From an uncultured Acidimicrobiales bacterium (GTDB lineage Bacteria; Actinomycetota; Acidimicrobiia; Acidimicrobiales; SHLQ01): 56,304 bases of DNA. Shown here in pieces: positions 1 through 8,800 of this stretch (the first letter of the stretch is position 1; the number at the start of each line of letters is the position of its first letter). The stretch is from positions 1-56,304 of the forward strand of contig CALKGG010000029.1 in NCBI GenBank assembly GCA_938084885.1, given 5' to 3'. The notes under the pieces were generated by a model. It did no database searches. It saw nothing but the letters and a program-made list of their open reading frames with translations, and had not been told where the DNA came from. The translations under genes and the position numbers were made by a program.

Positions 1-860
1 CCGCGCTCGCAACGACGTCCACAGTGGTCGATGGCGAGTCGGATTCTGCATCCTCCACCACGACGCAACTCGCGCCGGCGACGACCGAACCTGCGCCAAC
101 TCAACCGGTTCCTGTTCCACAACGACCAGACGTCACTACCACGACACGTCCGGCCCAACAAAGAACGACCACAACCATACTCACGACCACAACACGCCCG
201 GCCCAACAAACAACGACGACCACAGCTGTTGAATCGCAGGGTTGCACTGCCATCCGAAGCGGCGAGACCTTCATGCCCGGTGCAGACCTTCGGAACTGCG
301 ACCTCGCTGGTCTTACCTTCGATGGGTTGCACCTCGTTGGCGCTCGCCTCGAAGGAGCAGACCTGACCGGGGTTCGCTTCACGAACTTCAATTTCAACGA
401 TGCTGTCTTTGACGGGGCAACGCTGACAAACGCGACCTTCGTATCGGGTTCGGCCGACAGGGCGTCGTTTGATCGTGTCGTCGCAGATGGCGCCCGCTTC
501 GACAACGTCAACATGTGGAAGGTCACGGCGACGCGAATCGACTTCACCGACGCAAGGATCGACGATGTGTCCTTTGGTGAAGCCGATCTGCGAGGCGCCG
601 ACTTTCGAGGTGCCAGGATCAAAGCAAGCAACTTCAACCGCGCCGATATGACTAACGCCGATGTGACTGGGGTGAACCTCTCCCACCTCGACTTCGACAA
701 TGCTGTGATCGAACGGTTGAACCTCAGTGACTCAATCCTCACGTGGACGAATTTCACGCTTGCAATCGGAACTCCACTAGGAACAGAAACCGCAATCTTC
801 ACCACGACGATCTGTCCTGATGGGTCGACGACTGTGAGAACCACCGACACCTGCTGGTAA
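1..860 (+). CDS. Pentapeptide-repeat protein with Thr-rich linker (5' end outside window)
   Basis: The frame is open to the left edge of the window, so the true N-terminus, possibly with a signal peptide, is not visible; a GTG at 24 is the first in-frame start but has no ribosome binding site. The visible part begins with about 60 residues rich in Thr, Pro and Gln, containing two copies of TTTTRPAQQ, typical of an extracytoplasmic linker. About 150 residues of pentapeptide repeats of the A(D/N)LxG type follow (for example ADLRNCDLAGLTFDG), which fold as a right-handed quadrilateral beta helix. The C-terminus has two cysteines (TTICPDGS and TDTCW) that could form a disulphide. The family is common but rarely has a known biochemical role, so no function is assigned. 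Export is inferred from the linker and cysteines only. Confidence 0.8.
   Translation, partial: ALATTSTVVDGESDSASSTTTQLAPATTEPAPTQPVPVPQRPDVTTTTRPAQQRTTTTILTTTTRPAQQTTTTTAVESQGCTAIRSGETFMPGADLRNCDLAGLTFDGLHLVGARLEGADLTGVRFTNFNFNDAVFDGATLTNATFVSGSADRASFDRVVADGARFDNVNMWKVTATRIDFTDARIDDVSFGEADLRGADFRGARIKASNFNRADMTNADVTGVNLSHLDFDNAVIERLNLSDSILTWTNFTLAIGTPLGTETAIFTTTICPDGSTTVRTTDTCW
138..210 (+). repeat. Imperfect direct repeat (48-bp period) in the Thr-rich linker
   Basis: Two copies of about 25 bp, at 138-162 and 186-210, differ at two or three positions and encode the repeated TTTTRPAQQ peptide. This is a low-complexity coding repeat, probably arising by slippage, not a mobile element. Confidence 0.7.
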
Positions 861-915
861 CGCCCAGCACTGCTCGCTCCCCTGAGCTCGACCAGGTCTG
901 CGTTAGCGTTGCCCT

Positions 916-1833
916 ATGGAACGCACCTACCCAATCGGAACACCCGGAAAGCCGTGGGGCGAGGCCGAACGGCGCGAGTGGTTCGAGCAACAACGAGTCC
1001 AGCGCAGCTACAGCGACGATGTGCTTGCTCAGCTAGGCCCGATCGCCACGATCCCGAACGTCGAGGTTGCCCAATACGGCTCGCTGCCCATCGGAACCGA
1101 TCGCTACCCGCTAATGCACGTGACAATGCAATCGACGAACCCCGATGCGCCATGGGTGCTCATCACTGGGGGAGTGCACGGCTACGAAACGAGCGGAGTG
1201 CAGGGTGCGTTGCGATTCCTCGAGGTCGATGCGCAATCGTACGTCGACCGGGTCAACATGCTGATCGCCCCCTGCGTGAGCCCGTGGGGCTATGAGGTGA
1301 TCAATCGGTGGAACCCAAATGCGATCGACCCGAACCGATCGTTCACTGCCGATAGTCCGTCCGAAGAAGCAGCACAACTGATGAACCTCGTGAAGAGCTC
1401 AGGCGTCGAGTTCATGATGCACCTCGACCTCCACGAGACGACCGACACCGACGAGAGCGAATTTCGTCCCGCGGTCGCTGCACGAGACGGACAACCCTTT
1501 GTGCCCGGAACGATTCCCGACGGCTTCTATACCGTTGGCGACACGGCCAATCCTCAGCCCGAGTTGCAGGCGGCGATCGTTGCGGGTGTCGAACCAGTCA
1601 CCCACATTGCGCCCGCCGACGAGAACGGTCAACTCATTGGTTCTGACATGGTGCAGCGTGGGGTCATCAACTACGACGTTCGTGGATGGGGTCTGTGTGC
1701 GGGCATGACCACTGCTCGCCTCACAAGCACGACCGAGGTTTACCCCGACAGTCCAAAGGCAACGAGCGAGATCTGCATCTTGGCTCAGGTGGCTGCGGTC
1801 AACGCCGCGTTAACGTTCGCACTCGGCACCTAG
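916..1833 (+). CDS. M14-family zinc carboxypeptidase-like protein
   Basis: This 305-residue protein belongs to the M14 / succinylglutamate desuccinylase-like fold, whose members cleave C-terminal or amide-linked residues with one zinc ion. The zinc site is visible as GGVHGYE (His88, Glu91) and a later histidine in HLDLHE (His169 or His173). NPNAIDPNRSF around residue 133-143 matches the substrate-carboxylate Asn/Arg segment. There is no signal peptide, so it is probably cytoplasmic. The length fits a single catalytic domain. The substrate cannot be told from the sequence. It follows the pentapeptide gene by 55 bp and precedes a convergent gene, so it may be transcribed alone. Confidence 0.75.
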   Translation: MERTYPIGTPGKPWGEAERREWFEQQRVQRSYSDDVLAQLGPIATIPNVEVAQYGSLPIGTDRYPLMHVTMQSTNPDAPWVLITGGVHGYETSGVQGALRFLEVDAQSYVDRVNMLIAPCVSPWGYEVINRWNPNAIDPNRSFTADSPSEEAAQLMNLVKSSGVEFMMHLDLHETTDTDESEFRPAVAARDGQPFVPGTIPDGFYTVGDTANPQPELQAAIVAGVEPVTHIAPADENGQLIGSDMVQRGVINYDVRGWGLCAGMTTARLTSTTEVYPDSPKATSEICILAQVAAVNAALTFALGT

Positions 1834-1846
1834 GTACGCCGCGACG

Positions 1847-2200
1847 TTAGGGCTCGGCGACAATCCACCCGCGGCGCTGCAATTCGGCGGCGAGCTCACC
1901 CGCTGGATACTTGCTCAACGCTTGGCTCGCAGGTGATGGTTTCTTCGACTTTGGGATCGCAATCACGGGCGCAAGGCTGTCCGCTTCGATCTCGGACCGT
2001 TCGTGCAGCTTCGCAATGAACTCGTCGGCTTCGTCGCGGGTGAACTTCCCGCCGGCTTGGCGCTGGGTGAATTCCATTGGGTAGCGAGCTTCTTTGAAGC
2101 TCTCGAACCCGGCCTCCATGAGCAGATCGAGAAGTTCGTCGACTTGTTTGTGGGTTGCAGGCGGTCCTGCTGCTTGTCCAAATGCCATAGCCTGTATCAT
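1847..2200 (-). CDS. Conserved hypothetical protein, 117 aa
   Basis: I do not recognise the family. The protein is small, soluble and charged, with an N-terminal helical half (KQVDELLDLLMEAGF), a middle segment rich in Lys, Arg and Glu (GGKFTRDEADEFIAKL) and a C-terminal helix ending in LAAELQRRGWIVAEP. No cysteine, signal peptide or membrane segment is present. Two in-frame ATGs lie four codons apart (2200 and 2188) and neither has a strong ribosome binding site. It is convergent with the M14 gene (13 bp between stops) and divergent from the ureohydrolase gene. Codon usage resembles its neighbours and the frame is clean, which is why it is called a gene. Confidence 0.55.
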   Translation of the reverse strand: MIQAMAFGQAAGPPATHKQVDELLDLLMEAGFESFKEARYPMEFTQRQAGGKFTRDEADEFIAKLHERSEIEADSLAPVIAIPKSKKPSPASQALSKYPAGELAAELQRRGWIVAEP

Positions 2201-2334
2201 CGCGCATCCAATCGATCACGTGTTCGATTTCGTCCGTTTCTGTTGATGCTGCTCTGTTGGGTGTTGTTCTTGGGTGTTGAAGAGTCGGCCGTTGGGGCGG
2301 GCCCAGTTTCTTTGCGAACGGTAGCGTTTCTCCC

Positions 2335-3156
2335 ATGCCAGCAGAGCGAAAGAGAAAGCTGATCGGGCTGCCATTCGACGGGGCGTCCTCGTTCCTTCGT
2401 GGCCCGGCAAACGCGCCAGCAGAGGTGCGGCGAGTGTTGCACTCGGGATCAGCAAACTGGTTCACCGAGCTCGGGATCGAGGTGCGGCCCGCCGGTGATG
2501 GTGTGCTGGATGGATGGGTGGATTTGGGAGACCTCCACCTCGTTGATGACCCCGAATCGGCGCGCCGCCAAATCATCGCTGCGATCACCGAAGCCACCTT
2601 CGATGGCTCGCGGGTGGTCTCGATTGGAGGCGACCACTTTGTGACCTGGCCGATCGTCGAAGCGCTCTCGGCGCGCCACTCGGATCTGACGATCGTCCAC
2701 ATCGATGCACACCCAGATCTCTACGACGAACTCGACGGCGATCGGTTGACCCACGCGAGTCCGTTCGCTCGAATCATGGAGGCGGGGCTGGCGAAGCGAC
2801 TGGTGCAGTACGGCATCCGCACCGCCACCACACACCAGCGAGAGCAGGTCGAGCGTTTTGGTGTTGAGATGTTCGAGCTTGCCTCATGGGATGGGTTGTT
2901 TGCTTCGGTCGACGGGCCGGTATATCTAACGATCGATGTCGACGGGTTGGACCCCGCGTTCGCTCCCGGCGTCAGTCATCACGAGCCCGGTGGTTTGTCG
3001 ATGCGTGACGTGCTCGGCATTGTTCACAACCTCGCCGCGCAACGCGTCGAGGTGGTTGGGGCCGACATTGTGGAGATCAACCCCGAGCGTGATGTCCACG
3101 ACATGACCGCCATGGTTGGCGCCAAGCTTGTCCGTGAGTGTCTCGGCCTGCTCTGA
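2335..3156 (+). CDS. speB: Agmatinase/arginase-family ureohydrolase
   Basis: This is a 273-residue binuclear manganese ureohydrolase, the family that hydrolyses agmatine, arginine, formiminoglutamate or guanidino acids. All metal ligand motifs are present: GGDH (98-101), DAHPD (124-128), a downstream His in LTHAS (140) and DVDGLDP (201-207). Length and motif order match agmatinase-like proteins. The exact substrate is not determined by these motifs, so the symbol speB is only a best guess. It is a single plus-strand gene, convergent with the Rieske oxygenase gene, and no polyamine gene is adjacent to support an agmatinase role. Confidence 0.8.
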   Translation: MPAERKRKLIGLPFDGASSFLRGPANAPAEVRRVLHSGSANWFTELGIEVRPAGDGVLDGWVDLGDLHLVDDPESARRQIIAAITEATFDGSRVVSIGGDHFVTWPIVEALSARHSDLTIVHIDAHPDLYDELDGDRLTHASPFARIMEAGLAKRLVQYGIRTATTHQREQVERFGVEMFELASWDGLFASVDGPVYLTIDVDGLDPAFAPGVSHHEPGGLSMRDVLGIVHNLAAQRVEVVGADIVEINPERDVHDMTAMVGAKLVRECLGLL

Positions 3157-3214
3157 CAGCCCACCCATGCCCTGGCGCTAACGTCGATACTGCTCGTGGC
3201 GTGGTGGTGCGGGC

Positions 3215-4228
3215 TCAGTCCTCGACGAGAGCAAACACATTGCTCAGCATTCGACGCAATTCAACCGTGCTCTTGTCCGCTCTCGTGTGGGTCTCCACGC
3301 CGGGGTCGAGCGGCACGGCTTTGACGACGAGTTGTTCGAGTAGTTGGCGGTCTTCGAGTCCAACGGCGGCTTGGAAGGCAATGTGGTCTTCGGGCTGCAT
3401 CTGTCCGTTGGCGATGTTCTCGGCCAACGCCACGCAATAGAGCGTGGTGGCATCGCGGTCGACGGGTTGATGAAAGAACAGCAGGACCAGGTTGCCGTCG
3501 GCCCCGTAGTCGATGTGGAGGCGCACATGGTGAGGTGCATCGCAGCGAAATGTCATTGTTCGGTCGAAGGTCTCGAACTCGTTGGTTTCCCCAGCGGTTG
3601 CGTCGGCGAGAACCTTGCTCGAATGGCGATGCACCGACCCGAATGACCAATCATCTCGCGTGACCGTGAAGTCGTCGACCTCGACGTCGTCTGGGTCGCC
3701 AATCGTTCCGAGGTGGGTGAAGGGAAAGTGTGCAACGTCGAGAAAATTGTCGGCCATCTGCGCGGCGCTCGCATTCCACGTTTGGGTAGGAATGACCGCA
3801 AGTCCGAATGCGTCGTCATCCCATTCGGGGTTCTCGGGAAGTGGAGCGAGGGGTTCATCGAGCGCCACCCAAATCAACCCGAACCGCTCCGACACGTTCG
3901 CCGCAGTCGGGAGGTGTGCGCTTGGGGGAATGGTGGCATCGGTGCCGATGGCCGGGATGCTCACGCACGTGCCGTCGCCAGCGAAACACCAGCCGTGGTA
4001 TGCGCACTGGAGAGCATCGCCAACAATCTCGCCGGCGGTCAACGGCGCCAAACGGTGAGGGCACGCTGCTTCGAACACTGCCCAGCCGGTCGAGAGTCGG
4101 GCGAGGGCGTAGTCGACTCCGAGGAGCCGAACCGCATGCGGGCCGTCGCCATCGAGGTCGTCGAGTCTGGCAACGGGTTGCCAGAACTGGCGAAGGCCAG
4201 CGTTTTCGTTGTCGAACCAGCGAGTCAT
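3215..4228 (-). CDS. Rieske [2Fe-2S] aromatic-ring oxygenase, alpha-subunit type
   Basis: This 337-residue protein has an N-terminal Rieske domain with CPH (56-58) and CAYH (75-78) ligating a 2Fe-2S cluster, and a C-terminal non-haem iron domain with the bridging Asp and two His in MADNFLDVAHFPFTH (Asp160, His167, His172). This layout resembles vanillate O-demethylase or phenoxybenzoate dioxygenase large subunits: a monooxygenase or dioxygenase that takes electrons from a separate reductase. No reductase or ferredoxin gene is adjacent. The frame extends 60 codons upstream, but that part has no family resemblance, so the ATG before TRWFDNENAGLRQFW is taken as the start. The substrate is unknown. 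Confidence 0.85.
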   Translation of the reverse strand: MTRWFDNENAGLRQFWQPVARLDDLDGDGPHAVRLLGVDYALARLSTGWAVFEAACPHRLAPLTAGEIVGDALQCAYHGWCFAGDGTCVSIPAIGTDATIPPSAHLPTAANVSERFGLIWVALDEPLAPLPENPEWDDDAFGLAVIPTQTWNASAAQMADNFLDVAHFPFTHLGTIGDPDDVEVDDFTVTRDDWSFGSVHRHSSKVLADATAGETNEFETFDRTMTFRCDAPHHVRLHIDYGADGNLVLLFFHQPVDRDATTLYCVALAENIANGQMQPEDHIAFQAAVGLEDRQLLEQLVVKAVPLDPGVETHTRADKSTVELRRMLSNVFALVED

Positions 4229-4324
4229 CGTGTGGACAATCTTTGCAGGCACAGCTCTGTCAGGCGTAAGTGACCGACCATGTTCTCTCGACGAACTTCG
4301 CCATTGCTCGGATCCGCTACCGAA

Positions 4325-4340
4325 GTACGTTTGACCGTAC
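4325..4340. promoter_or_regulatory. Inverted repeat GTACG-N6-CGTAC between Rieske gene and metY
   Basis: Perfect 5-bp arms separated by six bases lie in the 263-bp divergent region. This may be an operator for either gene, but the arms are short and the idea rests on position alone. No SAM riboswitch was recognised upstream of metY. Confidence 0.25.
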
Positions 4341-4491
4341 AAATAATTGACTTTGTCTGGTTGGGGAGGATGGTCCTCGGCGGCCGCGCACCGTAGGTTC
4401 ATGTCCACACCAAGTCCAGGTTGCGCGGGTTCGAGGACCTTGGTTCAGGTACACGTCGCAGCCCGCACACATCTCGAGGTAAGGGAACCAA

Positions 4492-5802
4492 ATGAGCAAC
4501 GAGTGGGGATTTGAAACAAAGCAGTTGCATGCAGGGCAGGTGGCCGATCCAACGACCGGATCGCGAGCGGTGCCCATCTACCAGACGACGTCGTTCGTCT
4601 TTAACAATGCAGAACACGCGAAGAACCTTTTCGCCCTCGCCGAAATTGGCAACATCTACACCCGAATCATGAACCCGACCCAAGGCGTCCTCGAAGGACG
4701 GATCGCTGCGCTCGAAGGCGCGACCGAGACCGCCGTTGGTCTTCCCGGTGCACTCGCAACATCGAGCGGTCAAGCCGCCGAGGTTCTCGCGATCTTGAAC
4801 CTTGCCGAAGCCGGCGATCACATCGTCGCTGCCTCATCGCTCTATGGCGGCACCTACAACCTGCTCCATCACACGCTGCCGAAAATGGGAATCACCACGA
4901 CCTTCGTCGATGACCCCGACGACCTCGACGCGTGGGCCGCAGCGGTGCAAGAGAACACCAAGGCGTTTTACGGAGAGTCCATTGGGAACCCGCGGGCGAA
5001 CGTGCTCGACATCGCCGGCGTGAGCGAAGTCGCCCACGCTCACAACGTGCCGCTCATCGTCGACAACACCGTCGCCACGCCCTACCTCATCCGCCCGTTT
5101 GAACACGGCGCAGACATTGTGGTGCACTCGGCAACAAAATTCATTGGCGGACACGGCAACTCGATCGGCGGGCTCATCGTCGACGGAGGTTCCTTCGACT
5201 TCGGAGCGAGCGGCAAGCATCCAATGCTCACCGACCCCGATCCGAGTTACCACGGGCTTCCTTACTGGTCGGCGCTCGGGCCTGGTTCGTACATCATCAA
5301 GGCTCGCGTGCAGCTTCTCCGAGACCTCGGTTCGGCCGTTGCTCCAATGAACGCCTTCCTGTTCCTGCAAGGTCTTGAAACGTTAAGCCTGCGAATGGAG
5401 CGGCACTTCTCGAACGCCCAGAAGGTCGCTGAGTATCTCGATGCGCATCCACTCGTCGAACAGGTCTCATATGCTGGACTGCCCAGCTCACCGTGGTACG
5501 ACCGCGCCACCGAACTCGGTCAGGGCGTTGGCTATGGCTCGATCGTTGCCTTTGACATCGTTGGAGGAGTCGACGCGGGTGTCTCGTTCGTCAACAACCT
5601 CGAACTACACAGCCACGTCGCAAATATCGGCGACGCGAAGTCGCTTGTCATTCACCCGGCGAGTACCACGCACAGCCAGCTCACCGAGGAAGAACAAGCA
5701 GCCTCGGGCGTGCGCGCTGGGCTCGTTCGACTCTCGGTCGGCCTGGAAAGTATCGACGACATTCTCGCCGATCTCGATAGAGGTTTCGCCGCAGTCGGTT
5801 AG
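4492..5802 (+). CDS. metY: O-acetylhomoserine sulfhydrylase (MetY type)
   Basis: This 436-residue PLP enzyme of the Cys/Met metabolism family probably makes homocysteine from O-acetylhomoserine and sulfide. The PLP lysine is Lys216 in VVHSATKFIGG, and the Asp that contacts the pyridine nitrogen is Asp191 in DNTVATPYL. The N-terminus (FETKQLHAGQ) and the long insert between about residues 220 and 260 (SFDFG, HGLPYWSALGP) are typical of O-acetylhomoserine aminocarboxypropyltransferases rather than cystathionine gamma-synthases. AAGGGAACCAA before the ATG serves as ribosome binding site. No metX lies nearby. It converges with the coiled-coil gene. Confidence 0.9.
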   Translation: MSNEWGFETKQLHAGQVADPTTGSRAVPIYQTTSFVFNNAEHAKNLFALAEIGNIYTRIMNPTQGVLEGRIAALEGATETAVGLPGALATSSGQAAEVLAILNLAEAGDHIVAASSLYGGTYNLLHHTLPKMGITTTFVDDPDDLDAWAAAVQENTKAFYGESIGNPRANVLDIAGVSEVAHAHNVPLIVDNTVATPYLIRPFEHGADIVVHSATKFIGGHGNSIGGLIVDGGSFDFGASGKHPMLTDPDPSYHGLPYWSALGPGSYIIKARVQLLRDLGSAVAPMNAFLFLQGLETLSLRMERHFSNAQKVAEYLDAHPLVEQVSYAGLPSSPWYDRATELGQGVGYGSIVAFDIVGGVDAGVSFVNNLELHSHVANIGDAKSLVIHPASTTHSQLTEEEQAASGVRAGLVRLSVGLESIDDILADLDRGFAAVG

Positions 5803-5818
5803 ATCAGCGGATTTTCAC

Positions 5819-5833
5819 TCGACGGCGCGTCGA
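5819..5833. terminator. Short inverted repeat between convergent genes
   Basis: TCGACG-GCG-CGTCGA lies between the metY stop and the stop of the convergent coiled-coil gene. The stem is short and no T-run follows on either strand, so a terminator role is only suggested by position. Confidence 0.25.
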
Positions 5834-5861
5834 TTGGTGGTGCTGCTTCCGGGCTCGGTGC

Positions 5862-8800
5862 CTACGACCTACCGAGTTGGCTCTCAAGTTCGCCAATCCG
5901 TTTTAGCGCAAGTTCGAGGTCGCCGCGAAGCGAGTCGACGATCTGCTGGTTCTGCCCCAAGCTCTGCGCAAGTTCGGATTCCACCGACGTGTGTCTGCGC
6001 TGCAGCTCACTCAGGTGCAAGATGTGCTGGGTAGCTTCGTTGACCTTGGTCTCGATAGTGTCGACTCGCCCGGAGGCGTCGGCGCCTAACGAAACAGCCG
6101 CTCCGGCAGGAGCCCCGTTGTTCATGAGGATCTGCTCATGGCGCTGGACCCGGTCAGCTTGGGCCGCGATCTCGGCCTGAATGGCTTGTACCAAGTCGGT
6201 TTGGAGAAGCCGCAGATTCTCCGAGAATGCGTACGCATCGCGTGCTCGTTCGTCGGCCTCGCCAACGGCGCGTTCGATTGCATCGAGGCGCTGACCACCT
6301 GCACCGCTCGCTTCGATATCGGCGAGTCGACGATCGATCCGATCCTCGGCCGTATCGATCCGGAAGACCATGAAGTCGCGCAGTTCGTTATTCGCAAGGT
6401 CGCCGGAGTGTTCAAGGTTCTGGAACCAGGTCTGAATGCTGGATTGTGTTTCTTGAATCGAACGTTCGGCTGCTTCGACCCGGGCGTGTACGGCTGCGGG
6501 ATCGTGTGCGATGGCCTGATCGTTGATCTGTGATTGCAGGTGCTCGGTCGCTGCAGCGAGCGCTTGAACCTGTCCACTCAGCCCCGCGTCTTGTTGGCCT
6601 TTGTCGATGAGAAAGGCCAATCCCTCGCCCATCTCAGCAAGGGCACTTTGGGCCTCATCGAGGCGGTTGGCCATATCGACGTGGCGGTTTTCGACGTTGT
6701 TCGCCCAGTCGTTGACCGCTTCGATCTGCTCGTGGGTTTCTGTCTCGCGACCATGAATCTCCGAGATTGCAGCGTCGAGTTCGGCGCTGCGCCCGTCGGT
6801 GGCGTGTAGCTGACCCTGGAGTGCAGTGTGAAGATTGTGAAGCTCGGTGAGCTTGCTATCGAGAGTCGAAGTTCGCTCGTGGGCCTCGATAATGTGCTGT
6901 TGGTTCGTGGCGACGCGTTGGTTCGTTGCCTCGATCTGTTCTTCAGCGGACTGGATCTGTTCGTTCGTGGCGAGAAGCAGCTCGTCGATCTCATCGGCAC
7001 GGGTGCTGCCCTCCACAATGCGCCCGTCGAGCTCGGCCGACCAATCGTTGAGGGCCGAGAACTGTTCGTCGGTGAACTCGCGGTGTTCGCGTATTTCCGA
7101 CACTCGACCGTCGAGCTCTGTGACCCAGTCGTTGACTGCCTCGAACTGCTGGTCATGGGTTTCGAGTTGCGGCGACAGCGTTTCGAGGCGCTCATGAAGT
7201 CCGTGGAACTGTGAACTCGAGACGTTGCTCTCTTGGTCGTTGTTTGACTGGTGTGTTGCGAGCTCGGCGATGCGTGCTTCGGTTTCGTTGGCTCGTTCTT
7301 CGAGCCCGGTCGTTCGTTGAGCGATCTCTTTGGTTTCGCTCTCGAGCGCATGTGTGCGTCCCTCGATGCCATCGGCCCTCTCATCGACAGCAGCAACCCA
7401 GCCATTGACGGTTTCTAGCTGCTCGATGGTCGAGGACACTCGCTCGGTCGTGGCGTTGAGTTGGTCTTCGGCGGCGGCGAAACGTTGGTTGGTGGAGTTG
7501 AGTTGTTCTTGGGTCGAGGAGATGTTCTCGTTGACGATGTCGAGCTGAACCTGTGTGGACTCAGCAGTCTCGGTGCTGGGGGGTTCGGGTGTCCGATTGG
7601 CGAGCTCCTCGAGCGTGCTTCGTGTGGACTCCGACAGGTCCTCGAGTGCGCTGGTCCGTTGGTCGAGTAATTGCGACCGCTCGTCCACGACATCGAGTTG
7701 TTCGCGAGTTGAACCAAGATCGGCAGTTGCCGCGTCGAGTTGTTCGAGAGCGGAGGTGACGCGGCGATGAGTATTGTCGAGGTCGGCCTCGGTGGCTTGG
7801 ACTCGTTGGGCGACTTCGCCGAGTTCATTTGCGGTTGCGTCGATGCGCTGGTCGCGTTCTTCAAGCTCCGCGGGTCCAACGTGGTCGTGTTCTTGGTTCT
7901 CGATATCGGCAATGCGTTCGTCGACGGTGATCGACCATTCGTTGACCGCGTCCATCTTTGCGTCGGTGAGTTCGCCATGCTGTTCGACCGCGGCGACGCG
8001 TTCGTCGAGTGTTGCAGACCAGCCGTTGAGGGCGTCGAGTCGCTCATCGTGGGAATCGATCGCGGGTTCGAGGTTCGACATTCGCTCGGCCAGCTCAGAG
8101 GAGTCAGCGTCGCGATCGTCGATGGCATCGAGGCGGCTATAGGTGTCATCGATGCGTGCGTGTGTTTCGTTGATTCGCGTATGCGTCTCGTCGATTCGGG
8201 CGTGTAGCGGATCGGTGTGTTCCTCGATGTTGGCAACGGTGGGTGCTGCTGGTTCCTTGGCGGCAGATACCGCCCGGAGGGCAAGTTTTTCCGTGGTGCT
8301 CAGACGATCGGCGAACCCGTCAAGGGTGTCGTCTTGGCCATCGATCCGCTCGCGTAGTTGTTCGATGTGCTCGTGTGTTTGGTCAATTTCTTCGCCCACT
8401 CGACGCGAAGCGTGGCGAGCATCATCGGCGTTGCGTTTTGCTTCCTCGATCGCCTGGGTTTGCGCTGACCCATCTTCGGCCAACTCGGCGATTGCGTCGG
8501 CGTTGCGCCCCGCGATGTCGTTGTGGTCGCTAAGGAGTTGTGTTGTTGCCTCCAGGATCGCGGAGTGTGTTTCGAGCACGTCGGAGTGTGAGTCCAATAC
8601 GGCGTTGTGCTCGTCGATTCGACCATTTGTTGATTCGTGCGCCGCCTGGAGGTCATCGAGCAGCGCTGCCTGTTCGACAGCGTGCGCATCGACCTTCTCC
8701 TCGAGGGCATCGAGGTGTTCGACCGCTACCGCAGCGGGCTTTTCGGCCAGCTCAGAACGAAGCGCGGCAATATCGTTCAGACCGTCGTCGAGACGCTCAT

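Noticed and set aside
2201-2334. RNA gene in the gap before the ureohydrolase gene
   Set aside because: No cloverleaf, TTCGA loop or acceptor pairing was seen, and the gap has no other structure.
4229-4491. SAM riboswitch upstream of metY
   Set aside because: No conserved SAM-I, SAM-II or SAM-IV core could be found in the 263 bp.
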